43,883 nt of DNA, from positions 1-43,883 of IMG/VR virus record IMGVR_UViG_3300020215_000082. One strand, given 5' to 3'. The notes beneath the pieces were generated by a model. That model had not been told where the DNA came from. It searched no databases and saw only the letters and a program-made list of their open reading frames with translations. Both the position numbers and the translations under genes were made by a program. The stretch is from a virus. Shown piece after piece: positions 16,774 through 23,240 of this stretch. The first letter of the stretch is position 1; every line of letters starts with the position of its first letter.

Positions 16774-17328
16774 ATGGATCCCAAGAAACTTGGTCAGAGC
16801 TATCCGATAGGTCGAGATGATACACATTCTTTTAAGAATATTTTATTTCAAGTCTTTGTAGATAAACAGCTACGTGTAAGTACCTATCTGGTAGGTGACA
16901 ATACTGCAAAATTACCGTACGAACGTGAAATTGATCAAATGATAAAACACTTGCAGGCGCTAAAGGCGTGGGGAGACGAGAATATATTTGAGTACAATGC
17001 CGCGCGTGAAGCTAGTCTTCTATCACCGTCAGCCTCCCGTTCACAGGGGGTGCGCACCCCAATTTCACGTCCAGGCTTTATATATGTCATTAGATCGGGA
17101 CGGTTTTACAAAATTGGCAAAACAAGTAACCCAAAAACTCGCATAGAAACCTACATAACCGAGAATCCAAACAAAGTTTTTGTAGAGCTATGCCAGAAGG
17201 TTGATGATTATGACCGAGCAGAGGCGGTGCTTCATGAACGGTTCAAAGAGAAACGACACTCCCGTGAATGGTTTAAACTAGAAAAAGAGGACCTTTGCTG
17301 TATTAAAGATTTTCTCTCAGCAAAATGA
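16774..17328 (+). CDS. GIY-YIG-like / T5orf172 (MUG113) domain protein
   Basis: A 184-residue protein. The N-terminal 90 residues are an unrecognised helical domain. Residues about 100-180 match the T5orf172-type GIY-YIG fold: GFIYVIRSGRFYKIGKTSNPKTRIETY, then a conserved Glu in DRAEAVLHERFKEKRHSREWF. This family contains nucleases and DNA-binding proteins of phages and mobile elements. The start at 16774 follows the preceding stop by 8 nt, and the stop overlaps the initiator start as ATGA. Between two replication-type genes, it may nick or bind the origin region; this is inference. Confidence 0.75.
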   Translation: MDPKKLGQSYPIGRDDTHSFKNILFQVFVDKQLRVSTYLVGDNTAKLPYEREIDQMIKHLQALKAWGDENIFEYNAAREASLLSPSASRSQGVRTPISRPGFIYVIRSGRFYKIGKTSNPKTRIETYITENPNKVFVELCQKVDDYDRAEAVLHERFKEKRHSREWFKLEKEDLCCIKDFLSAK

Positions 17329-18404
17329 AATACTCGATTGGCATCAATCAATTAGTCCTAGAAAAGTACGACGTCGATCTTGCGGATGGTGCTTTGCTCG
17401 ACTTCATATACGATTTTTGCATTTCACCCAATGAGGAGATAGAACGAAATAGAATTCGAGATGAGGATGGTTCTGTATGGACTTGGATTGATTACAGTAC
17501 GGTTTTGCGTGAATTGCCTTTACTTCGAGCCAAAGAAAAGTCAGTCATTAGTCGTCGGTTTAAACACCTGGAAAAGGTTCTAATATCCGAAGCGGTAAAA
17601 GATGAATCTGGAAAAGTCATAAAGGAGGCAGAGCATGGGTTTATAAAAATGAAGACTGTAAATCAAAGGGTATACATAAAGATGCTTCCTGTTATGCATA
17701 CCTTAGCTTTCAAGGATGACGGAGCCGTTGCCGTAAAGCAACGGGGGCAAAAGAAGCCTACACCAAGCCCCAAAACAAATGCCGTTGCTTTGGAGCAACG
17801 GTTGTCTGAAAGCAACAACTCGTTGCCTACGGACAACGGTAGTGTTGCTTTTGAGCAATCAGGCAGTTCTCCAAAAGCAACAGAACAAGATATAAGTGAT
17901 TTAAATACTATAAAACAACAGGCCCTTGCGTTGTTAAATTCTTTTAAATTTTCTGGTAAAGACAGGGAAACTCTTTTAACCAAGTATGGTCCCGATAGAA
18001 TCGTTGAAGTAGGGGAGGCGTGCAAAGAGAAGCAGGACACCATACCAAACCCGATCGGATGGATAAAAAAAGCTCTCACGGAAAACTGGGCGGTAGGAAA
18101 AAAACTCGAGGAAGCACTCAGGGAGAAGGAACGGCTACGAAGGTTAAAACAACAACAAGAGGACGAGGCCAGAGAGAAACAAAGACTGGAAGAACAGACC
18201 CGCCGCGCCGCGATTACGAAATGGTGCAAAGATCATGAAAAGGAATTCGCTGACTTGTGCCGAGAAGAACTAGAGAAAATGCGTGGCTCTATCCTGGAGG
18301 GGGATAATTTAATGGCTGTTACACGGGCAAGAGTGAGAGTAGGGGAGATGCTGCAAAATAACACCGCGGAGCCTGTTGAAGGAAATGAGTGGCATGTTCT
18401 CTAA
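17325..18404 (+). CDS. Replication initiator-like protein with in-gene origin repeats
   Basis: A 359-residue protein. Residues 1-125 look like a winged-helix initiator domain (WTWIDYSTVLRELPLLRAKEKSVISRRFKHLEK). Residues 130-190 are a low-complexity linker encoded by the dyad repeats at 17725-17861. Residues 195-250 resemble a DnaD/replisome-organiser helical unit (LLTKYGPDRIVEVGEACKEK ... NPIGWIKKAL). The remainder is a charged coiled coil. The domain order, binding domain then linker carrying iterons then host-contact domain, is that of lambda O. It is the last gene of the rightward operon, coupled to the previous one by ATGA, and its stop overlaps a convergent small gene. Confidence 0.75.
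   Translation: MKYSIGINQLVLEKYDVDLADGALLDFIYDFCISPNEEIERNRIRDEDGSVWTWIDYSTVLRELPLLRAKEKSVISRRFKHLEKVLISEAVKDESGKVIKEAEHGFIKMKTVNQRVYIKMLPVMHTLAFKDDGAVAVKQRGQKKPTPSPKTNAVALEQRLSESNNSLPTDNGSVAFEQSGSSPKATEQDISDLNTIKQQALALLNSFKFSGKDRETLLTKYGPDRIVEVGEACKEKQDTIPNPIGWIKKALTENWAVGKKLEEALREKERLRRLKQQQEDEAREKQRLEEQTRRAAITKWCKDHEKEFADLCREELEKMRGSILEGDNLMAVTRARVRVGEMLQNNTAEPVEGNEWHVL
17725..17861. other. Candidate replication origin: four dyad iterons inside the initiator gene
   Basis: Two near-identical inverted repeats, CCGTTGCCGTAAAGCAACGG (17725-17744) and CCGTTGCTTTGGAGCAACGG (17782-17801), are followed by degenerate copies at 17820-17839 and 17842-17861. Copies 1, 2 and 4 share a codon phase, but copy 3 does not, so the repetition acts at DNA level. 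An AT-rich stretch follows at about 17886-17965, matching the iterons-then-unwinding-region order of lambda ori. Origin function is inferred. Confidence 0.65.
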
Positions 18405-18577
18405 TGTCCGGTGTGGGGCATAGTAATTCTGTCCTTATTCATATAATGCCTCCTACACACATCACACTCCCGCACGTGATTCTCCGGAGCTCCCTTCTTC
18501 CCGGGTTTCAATGGTTCCTTCTTTTCTGGAACCTCTGGCCACTGCCATTGCTGATCGTAGTCGTCTTGCCAAGTCAT
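18401..18577 (-). CDS. Small Cys-pair protein, last gene of leftward block
   Basis: A 58-codon gene: MTWQDDYDQQWQWPEVPEKK, then a Pro/Lys region, then HVRECDVCRRHY and a His-containing end. The CxxC and neighbouring His residues suggest a small metal-binding unit. The start overlaps the stop of the upstream membrane gene as ATGA, and its stop overlaps the stop of the convergent initiator gene by 4 nt. It is under 60 codons. Function unknown. Confidence 0.55.
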   Translation of the reverse strand: MTWQDDYDQQWQWPEVPEKKEPLKPGKKGAPENHVRECDVCRRHYMNKDRITMPHTGH

Positions 18578-18747
18578 ATGTTTATTATGACAACTAAAAT
18601 CCCCACTATAAAAGCGGACCGTTCAATAAACCGATCAGACTCTCCATTCGCTAGCTGATCACGCCTGTTCGCTTCTACCAACATTACGTAGCTCGTGACG
18701 GAATACGCCAACAAATACCACGCCGATAATTTTAGAATCGTTAACAT
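18574..18747 (-). CDS. Small two-span membrane protein
   Basis: A 57-codon gene with an N-terminal hydrophobic helix (LTILKLSAWYLLAYSVTSYV), a charged middle (EANRRDQLANGESDRF) and a C-terminal hydrophobic helix (SAFIVGILVVIINI). Its stop overlaps the next start (ATGA), so the two small proteins are probably made together. It might be a holin-like or host-envelope-modifying protein; nothing more is shown by the sequence. Confidence 0.5.
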   Translation of the reverse strand: MLTILKLSAWYLLAYSVTSYVMLVEANRRDQLANGESDRFIERSAFIVGILVVIINI

Positions 18748-18758
18748 ATAACATATAT

Positions 18759-18980
18759 TTATTCCCCCTGCTTGGGGTGAGGAAGTAAAGGTCTACCATA
18801 TTTCTTTCTAAGCATATCATCTATCTTCATTTCATTCTCCACACGTTCGATCATATGTTCTAACAGAATCAGAAATTCTGCGAAGGTTCTCTTATTATTC
18901 TCTCCCTCCTTGCAGTACGACCGTATCATCGCTAGCGTCTCCTTTTTTGCCTCTTGGCAACACTGCTTCTCCATATCCAT
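18759..18980 (-). CDS. Small helical hypothetical protein
   Basis: A 73-residue helical, charged protein (MDMEKQCCQEAKKETLAMIR start) ending in a Pro/basic tail (YGRPLLPHPKQGE). One CC pair near the N-terminus. No family recognised. It lies 11 nt from the next downstream gene and 5 nt from the upstream one, in a dense string of small leftward genes. Confidence 0.55.
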   Translation of the reverse strand: MDMEKQCCQEAKKETLAMIRSYCKEGENNKRTFAEFLILLEHMIERVENEMKIDDMLRKKYGRPLLPHPKQGE

Positions 18981-18985
18981 CTAGG

Positions 18986-19171
18986 TTATTCCTCTTTCGA
19001 GGGAGGTAAATAAGCTTCTTTGAGTAGATTTGCTGCCTTCTCGCAACAATAGAAACACGCTTCCCTTGTACCGATACTGCTCATGGGTTTAGGATACTCT
19101 TCTCCATCGCCCAATATGTTTGAAATTTCTACGTTACAAAACGAACATATAAACTTAATAATTCTCGTCAT
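18986..19171 (-). CDS. Small zinc-ribbon-like protein
   Basis: A 61-residue protein with CSFC near residue 9 and CFYCC near residue 38, the two CxxC knuckles of a treble-clef or zinc-ribbon fold. A short helix follows (EKAANLLKEAY). It is one of several similar-sized Cys-pair proteins in this block. The upstream GAAGAT before the ATG is a weak ribosome site. The partner or target is unknown. Confidence 0.6.
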   Translation of the reverse strand: MTRIIKFICSFCNVEISNILGDGEEYPKPMSSIGTREACFYCCEKAANLLKEAYLPPSKEE

Positions 19172-19211
19172 ATCTTCTCATCAGTTAGTGGCTGGGAGTA
19201 ATATATCATGG

Positions 19212-19379
19212 TTAATCTAGGTCAATGTACCCCATTCCTCCGTAGGGGCATTCTTTTCTTTTATGCTCTCGGCAGACTACAGCACTACAACACATACACA
19301 TAAATTCTGCGTCTTCTTCACAATCCCTTTTATTGTCAAAATCTAAGTTTTCACACCTGTCTTTGATCGCCTTTGCCAT
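19212..19379 (-). CDS. Small Cys/His-rich protein
   Basis: A 55-codon gene: MAKAIKDRCENLDFDNKRDC, then CMCCSAVVCREH and KECPYGGMGYIDLD. The arrangement of six or more Cys with a His resembles a B-box or zinc-finger-like metal site. The 25-bp repeated element (19388-19412) ends 8 nt upstream of its ATG, which supports this start. Function unknown. Confidence 0.55.
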   Translation of the reverse strand: MAKAIKDRCENLDFDNKRDCEEDAEFMCMCCSAVVCREHKRKECPYGGMGYIDLD

Positions 19380-19387
19380 ACCCCTAA

Positions 19388-19412
19388 GTTAAGAAATAAA
19401 GTTGCTGGCGGT
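19388..19412 (-). promoter_or_regulatory. 25-bp repeated pre-start element (site b)
   Basis: This 25-bp segment is identical at 21 of 25 positions to 21575-21599; both share the core ATAAAGTT and end in TGGCGGT. Both lie exactly 8 nt upstream of a leftward ATG (19379 and 21566), and in both the GGCGGT is followed by an ACCGCC on the same strand (here at about 19437), able to form a stem. Function unknown. Confidence 0.55.
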
Positions 19413-19420
19413 GTGGAACC

Positions 19421-19828
19421 TTATGGGTGATTTTCTACCGCCCTGTGGTGTCTTTGACATAGCCATCTTACATCCAACGGTTTGCTATAATCGTCATGGT
19501 GGGCATCTGTCTTAGTTTCTTTGCAAACTTCGCACGATTGCCTTACTAGTAATCCTTTTTGTAATGCGGATCGCACTCGGTCGTGAGCCGCATATTTGTG
19601 CTTGTTTACTTTGTAACGCACCTTGCTTTTTCTGAGAAGTTCCTCGCGATGATTTCTATAATATCTATCATCCTTGCTTTTGAAAGCCTGAGGACGTCTT
19701 AACCGTCTCTCCCTACGATTTAATCGGTAACACCCCTTACAGACACTCTTTCTTCCATCCTTATGCGTAGCGTCTCTACAATACTCTTCAAGCATCCTCA
19801 ACTCCCCACATTGTGTACATTTTTTCAT
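19421..19828 (-). CDS. HNH endonuclease
   Basis: A 135-residue protein. An N-terminal zinc-knuckle pair (CTQCGE ... CKGCYR) precedes a basic helical segment (RERRLRRPQAF, HREELLRKSKVRYK). The HNH core is CEVCKETKTDAHHDDYSKPLDV followed by WLCQRHH, with the histidine pair and the two CxxC-type metal ligands intact. The size matches small phage HNH nucleases, which act in packaging or as homing nucleases; the distance from the terminase genes favours homing or another role. Confidence 0.85.
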   Translation of the reverse strand: MKKCTQCGELRMLEEYCRDATHKDGRKSVCKGCYRLNRRERRLRRPQAFKSKDDRYYRNHREELLRKSKVRYKVNKHKYAAHDRVRSALQKGLLVRQSCEVCKETKTDAHHDDYSKPLDVRWLCQRHHRAVENHP

Positions 19829-19860
19829 AAGAGTTTCAGTTACACCGCCGCGCCAGCGTG

Positions 19861-20334
19861 TTAGTTAGATAATTCCTTTTTCTTTTGTTCGATCCAAAAC
19901 CTAAATATATGATTAGATAGTTCTTTATATAGAGAGAATTCCTTTTCAATTTCTTCCAGCATTTCGAGCTTTGCCTCCCTAGTTACCATCTCAATCGTTT
20001 TCTGACACTCTTCCAGAACACTTCCGTGTTCATAGCCTCTAGAAACGTTAAGCAAGTGCATGAGTTGTTTTGAGATTCTAGCCGCAACTTTCACCTTATC
20101 TTCTTTGTCATCGGGCTTACCGAACCAATCTGATTGATCTGCTGTTTTTAGGTATTCATGCTTCATATTCGGGCTATCGAGCACAACATCATCATATGTA
20201 CTCACTTTGTATCCTTTTGGTAATTTCTTCCCCTCACTGACGGGGGCGGGAGGGGTACTTGAACTATTGCATAGCAGACAGCAGCACATGCATGGATCAG
20301 AGCACGCCGTACTTCTTTTACAGTGGTTTATCAT
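19861..20334 (-). CDS. Hypothetical protein with Cys-rich start and coiled coil
   Basis: A 157-residue protein. Residues 10-23 are strikingly Cys-rich (CSDPCMCCCLLC). A polar linker and then a long helical region with coiled-coil character follow (EECQKTIEMVTREAKLEML ... EEIEKEFSLYKELS), ending WIEQKKKELSN. The Cys cluster could bind metal or be a lipid/disulfide site. It starts 2 nt after the preceding gene. No family recognised. Confidence 0.55.
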   Translation of the reverse strand: MINHCKRSTACSDPCMCCCLLCNSSSTPPAPVSEGKKLPKGYKVSTYDDVVLDSPNMKHEYLKTADQSDWFGKPDDKEDKVKVAARISKQLMHLLNVSRGYEHGSVLEECQKTIEMVTREAKLEMLEEIEKEFSLYKELSNHIFRFWIEQKKKELSN

Positions 20335-20336
20335 AT

Positions 20337-20762
20337 CTACTTATCGTTAAGATTTAAACCGATCTCGGAGGCACGCTTGAGTATTTCGCCTATACAATCG
20401 TTATATGCCATTGTCGCCGTGACATCCATTTGTGTAGGTATAGCTGTATCGGGTACCAAATCCCTCACCAATTCCTCCGCGAAGGATTTGAGCAAATCGG
20501 CCTTTCTCCTGTCCGCTTCTACGGTGCTTATTGAGTCATCATTCACGATCAGGTTTACGTTCTCAAAGAATTCCTCAACTCTCTGTTCTAGTGTTTGCAT
20601 GGATTTATTTATCGCACCTTTTAGCCCTGTACCGTTAGAGGGCTGCTGCTTTATAGACTGCGTCGTGATAGCTGACGTGCCTGGTATCGTTCCACTGCCG
20701 AGCCCCTCATGAGTGCATTCACCTACGCACTGAAAGGCTGACCCTTGTAATTTACATTCCAT
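20337..20762 (-). CDS. Hypothetical protein
   Basis: A 141-residue protein with three Cys in the first 16 residues (ECKLQGSAFQCVGEC), a Gly/Ser/Thr-rich linker, and a helical second half (LEQRVEEFFENVNLIVND ... KADLLKSFAEELVRDLV). No membrane segment. The layout, Cys-containing head, flexible linker and helical tail, is similar to that of the next downstream gene. Function unknown. Confidence 0.55.
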   Translation of the reverse strand: MECKLQGSAFQCVGECTHEGLGSGTIPGTSAITTQSIKQQPSNGTGLKGAINKSMQTLEQRVEEFFENVNLIVNDDSISTVEADRRKADLLKSFAEELVRDLVPDTAIPTQMDVTATMAYNDCIGEILKRASEIGLNLNDK

Positions 20763-20767
20763 GATAT

Positions 20768-20962
20768 TTAGTTATGAGATATATCTGCGATTCCGTGTTC
20801 TAAGTAAAACCAGTTCACACCTTTTCTTTTCTTGTCATCTGGATTCTTTGATGTACATTGAAGGCAAAAGTTTACTCTAGTGCCTTTCTTGCCGGCATAA
20901 GCGATATAGTATTCTTTGTATTCAAATGCTTTATCGCAAAGATCGCATCTATACTTTTTCAT
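20768..20962 (-). CDS. Small zinc-finger-like protein
   Basis: A 64-residue basic protein: CDLCDKAFEYKEYY near the start and FCLQCTSKN near residue 33 give two CxxC knuckles about 22 residues apart. A basic stretch (KKRKGVNW) follows. The start overlaps the end of the upstream 42-codon gene by 14 nt. It is one of the repeated small Cys-pair proteins of this region. Confidence 0.6.
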   Translation of the reverse strand: MKKYRCDLCDKAFEYKEYYIAYAGKKGTRVNFCLQCTSKNPDDKKRKGVNWFYLEHGIADISHN

Positions 20963-21077
20963 TGGGTTTTGTTTTAAACATCGATTTCAACTTATTGTCT
21001 AAACTCTTTTGAAACTTAGGGTTTATCTTGTATTTCACCTGAGATAACAGCTTCAGTGCGGCGATAAGTTTCTTCAT
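20949..21077 (-). CDS. Small basic protein
   Basis: A 42-codon gene: MKKLIAALKLLSQVKYKINP, then KFQKSLDNKLKSMF and a short polar end. It is highly basic and helical, with an amphipathic N-terminal helix. Its ATG overlaps the stop of the upstream gene (ATGA) and its 3' end overlaps the next start by 14 nt, the tight packing expected of a real gene. It may bind nucleic acid or membranes. Confidence 0.45.
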   Translation of the reverse strand: MKKLIAALKLLSQVKYKINPKFQKSLDNKLKSMFKTKPNEKV

Positions 21078-21370
21078 TTCCTTACGATTATCGCATGTAA
21101 AAAGTCCCAAAGATCCGGTGCCTGGCCGTCGAGGTCTTTCGTGAGATCCCAGGTGGGGTACGTTCCTGTAGGGTCTTTAAGCTTTTCGAACCGCCCGTGT
21201 GTACAGACTATCCAATTATCTTCTGGATTAAGTAGCAAATCCATTGCCCGCAGTACGTCGGCCAGGGTAATTGGGAATTGTTCGTTCGTAGCGTCGTTAC
21301 CGCACGTACAAAAGAACTTATCACGGAGTGCCGCCCATATCGCCCTTTTCAATTCTTCTAGTTTGGTCAT
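21074..21370 (-). CDS. Hypothetical protein
   Basis: A 98-residue protein beginning with a helix (KLEELKRAIWAALRDK). CTCG near residue 21 and an isolated Cys near residue 56 are the only metal-ligand candidates. The middle has LADVLRAMDLLLNPEDNWIV, followed by an acidic, Trp-containing C-terminus (TWDLTKDLDGQAPDLWDF). No known family. It couples to the downstream small gene by ATGA. Confidence 0.55.
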   Translation of the reverse strand: MTKLEELKRAIWAALRDKFFCTCGNDATNEQFPITLADVLRAMDLLLNPEDNWIVCTHGRFEKLKDPTGTYPTWDLTKDLDGQAPDLWDFLHAIIVRK

Positions 21371-21392
21371 AGTGTGTGTTATCGCATGTAAA

Positions 21393-21566
21393 TTATTCTT
21401 TAGGTACGAGTTTTGGAAACTTACTATTTACCCATTTCTGGAAACAGGCGGGACAGGACACCGAAGTGACATTATCGTCAAACATAAACATCGACGTTTT
21501 GTAGTCACACTTGGGACACACGAACGTCCGTACAAGCTTAAAATCCTTTTTATTAGTATCATTCAT
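21393..21566 (-). CDS. Small zinc-ribbon protein
   Basis: A 57-codon gene: MNDTNKKDFKLVRTFVCPKC, then DYKTSMFMFDD and SCPACFQKWV. The CPKC and CPAC knuckles, 18 residues apart, form a classic zinc ribbon. It is preceded, after 8 nt, by the 25-bp element at 21575-21599. Small zinc ribbons in phages often bind nucleic acid or host proteins; the role here is not known. Confidence 0.6.
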   Translation of the reverse strand: MNDTNKKDFKLVRTFVCPKCDYKTSMFMFDDNVTSVSCPACFQKWVNSKFPKLVPKE

Positions 21567-21574
21567 ACTTCCAT

Positions 21575-21653
21575 GTAAAGATATAAAGTTCTTGGCGGTA
21601 GAGGGTCGTTATACGTATATCCATCCTCCTCGTGTTTCGATTGAACCGCCAAG
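21575..21653 (-). promoter_or_regulatory. 25-bp repeated element (site a) joined to a 9-bp inverted repeat
   Basis: The element at 21575-21599 ends in CTTGGCGGT (21591-21599), which pairs with ACCGCCAAG at 21645-21653. The 45-nt loop contains the palindrome TATACGTATA (21610-21619). The element stops 8 nt before the leftward start at 21566. The structure fills the gap between the small zinc-ribbon gene and its upstream neighbour and could be an operator, a transcription start region or an RNA control element. Confidence 0.5.
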
Positions 21654-21658
21654 TTAAA

Positions 21659-22018
21659 CTACTTCTTCCTCCCCACAGGTGCGGGGATGACTAGGATTAC
21701 ATCTACAACCTTCTTTATCTTCCTCCACTTCGGCTCTATTGTGGGCTTTTTGTCATACACTGCCATTGCCCCATTCTTTTTAGTTTTTGTAGCGTAACAA
21801 AGACGATCACGGGGTTCCTGTTTATCTATAATTGCGTAAAGACCATCTGCCAACACCTTCTGCGTCTTGGGCTTCTTTGCGTTTTTGCCACTACATGTCT
21901 TGTATCCACAGCCTTCTGTTATACAGTACCGACCCTCATGTCCACAAACACTGCAATAAGAGATTGTCCGGCTATGGGATTCGTTGTGCGTCTTCTTTGC
22001 TTTCGTTGGTTTGGTCAT
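21659..22018 (-). CDS. Small Cys/Lys-rich hypothetical protein
   Basis: A 119-residue very basic protein (MTKPTKAKKTHNESHSR start). CSVCGHEGRYC and GCGYKTC form a likely zinc-binding site in residues 22-42, followed by Lys-rich segments and a hydrophobic strand (VVDVILVIPAPVG) near the end. The start lies within the 3' part of the methyltransferase gene, with a 47-nt overlap. Charge and zinc site suggest nucleic-acid binding. Confidence 0.6.
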   Translation of the reverse strand: MTKPTKAKKTHNESHSRTISYCSVCGHEGRYCITEGCGYKTCSGKNAKKPKTQKVLADGLYAIIDKQEPRDRLCYATKTKKNGAMAVYDKKPTIEPKWRKIKKVVDVILVIPAPVGRKK

Positions 22019-22748
22019 AGGTAGAAATTATTGATTTAAAGATTTGGTACGCAACTTGTGGCACAATGGCGTTTCCGTATGCTTTTATTTCATTTCGAGC
22101 CATCGTGACGGATAACCCATCGCCGTTGCGTACACCTCCGGTACATCCTGCCATCTCATCCCACGTTCTAGGGAAATAGTTGCGATGCTTGGAGAATGCC
22201 TCTTTCTTGAACTTAGGTACGCCGTTGTTCGACTCAAATCTCGGTAGTCTCTCGCAATTGGCGTCGGCAGCGATAATCCACAGTCTTTCCCGTTTGTGTG
22301 GGGCATTGACGGCGCGAGCTGGAATAACCAACGGTTGTACCTCGTAGCCCTCTGCTTCCAAGTCAGAGCACACCTGCTCGAATACCATTCCGTTGTTCCA
22401 AGTAATGAGTCCAGCAACATTTTCGCCCACAACCCATTGCGGTTGTACCTCTCGTATAACTCTAAGCATTTCCGGCCAGAGATAGCGGTCATCTTCTGTG
22501 CCTTGTCTTTTTCCTGCTTGGGAGAAAGGCTGACAAGGGAATCCTCCAGAAAGAACGTCAATTGTCCCTCTAAAGGGCGTACCGTCAAATTGTTTGATAT
22601 CAGTGAATCGTTGGACATTCGGGAAATTCTTAGTTAAAACTTTCTGGCAAAACGGATCGATCTCTACCTGAAACACATTTTCAAGCCCTGCCCACTCTGC
22701 CGCGAGGTCAAAGCCGCCAATACCGCTGAATAGTGAGGCGTGAGTCAT
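21972..22748 (-). CDS. C5-cytosine DNA methyltransferase
   Basis: A 258-residue enzyme that would methylate cytosine C5 in DNA using S-adenosylmethionine. All key motifs are present: I (FSGIGGFD at 7-14), IV with the catalytic Cys72 (GGFPCQPFSQAG), VI (GENV, Glu109), VIII (KRERLWI) and X (YGNAIVPQ). The target-recognition region between VIII and X is short, giving a compact enzyme. The start overlaps the upstream stop as ATGA. It probably protects the phage from host restriction; no cognate nuclease is next to it. A second-frame ORF of 177 codons lies wholly inside this gene (22085-22618). Confidence 0.95.
   Translation of the reverse strand: MTHASLFSGIGGFDLAAEWAGLENVFQVEIDPFCQKVLTKNFPNVQRFTDIKQFDGTPFRGTIDVLSGGFPCQPFSQAGKRQGTEDDRYLWPEMLRVIREVQPQWVVGENVAGLITWNNGMVFEQVCSDLEAEGYEVQPLVIPARAVNAPHKRERLWIIAADANCERLPRFESNNGVPKFKKEAFSKHRNYFPRTWDEMAGCTGGVRNGDGLSVTMARNEIKAYGNAIVPQVAYQIFKSIISTYDQTNESKEDAQRIP
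22085..22618 (-). CDS. Overprinted ORF nested in the methyltransferase gene (second frame)
   Basis: A 177-codon frame, offset from the methyltransferase frame and entirely within it. The product has sensible composition and contains SPKQEKDKAQKMTAISGRK, LTWKQRATRYNRWLFQLAPS, LSLPTPIARDYRD and an ending MGYPSRWLEMK. I recall phage proteins with the same LTWK / LFQLAPS / LPTP-RD / MGYP-W signature order, but this cannot be verified here. Because the methyltransferase motifs are conserved, its second frame will also look conserved, so coding must be shown independently. The start at 22618 lacks a ribosome site; an internal Met (22492) has AAGG 8 nt upstream. Confidence 0.4.
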   Translation of the reverse strand: MSNDSLISNNLTVRPLEGQLTFFLEDSLVSLSPKQEKDKAQKMTAISGRKCLELYERYNRNGLWAKMLLDSLLGTTEWYSSRCALTWKQRATRYNRWLFQLAPSMPHTNGKDCGLSLPTPIARDYRDLSRTTAYLSSRKRHSPSIATISLERGMRWQDVPEVYATAMGYPSRWLEMK

Positions 22749-23239
22749 TTATCCGAATTAAGTTCCTCAATCTTGGATAAAATATCGTCGAGGGCTGCTG
22801 CGTAACACTCACAACTTGCCCCGTCGTTAAATGCACATGCGTGATCTTTATAAAAGTCCCGTCTTTTCTTCACCTCTTCAATCAGGGCAGTGCGCTGGCG
22901 GGAGAGTTCCGTACGGATAAAGTCTCTAGCATTGTCTCTCAGCATTGAATTTGCTTCATACCCAGGTAATTGCTCAAACCGTTCCTCCCACTCCGCTTTC
23001 TGGGTGGGTTGATGCCCACAAAAACACTCATGATTTTTGCAGCCTGTTTCGTCGCCTACTAACACTTTACAATCGTCGCAGCAGTTATTCGTGTCCCCAT
23101 TCTTGCCTTCTTTGGACACACCTTTCTGGGCAGGTTTTGGATCAGACGGGTGCTGACACGTAGTACAGATATAGCAACTTGTTCCTTCGTCTCCTGTAGA
23201 GACTGTTAGAGGAGCGTTACAGCATTTGGAGTTATTCAT
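22745..23239 (-). CDS. Cys-rich protein with helical C-terminus
   Basis: A 164-residue protein starting MNNSKCCNAPLTVSTGDEG; I chose the ATG at 23239 because it begins right after the upstream gene. The first 75 residues contain at least 12 Cys in several pairs (CYICTTC, CCDDC, CFCGH), pointing to two zinc-binding units. The remainder is helical and charged (RDFIRTELSRQRTALIEEV), ending with a helical DILSKIEELNSDK. The stop overlaps the methyltransferase start (ATGA). No family recognised. Confidence 0.65.
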   Translation of the reverse strand: MNNSKCCNAPLTVSTGDEGTSCYICTTCQHPSDPKPAQKGVSKEGKNGDTNNCCDDCKVLVGDETGCKNHECFCGHQPTQKAEWEERFEQLPGYEANSMLRDNARDFIRTELSRQRTALIEEVKKRRDFYKDHACAFNDGASCECYAAALDDILSKIEELNSDK

Positions 23240-23240
23240 A

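Noticed and set aside
18389-18658. 89-codon rightward frame over the convergent region
   Set aside because: It overlaps the end of the initiator gene and is antisense to two small coupled leftward genes that fit better.
19421-19828. HNH gene as a packaging-associated nuclease
   Set aside because: It is 12 kb from the terminase genes and on the opposite strand, so the packaging role is not supported.
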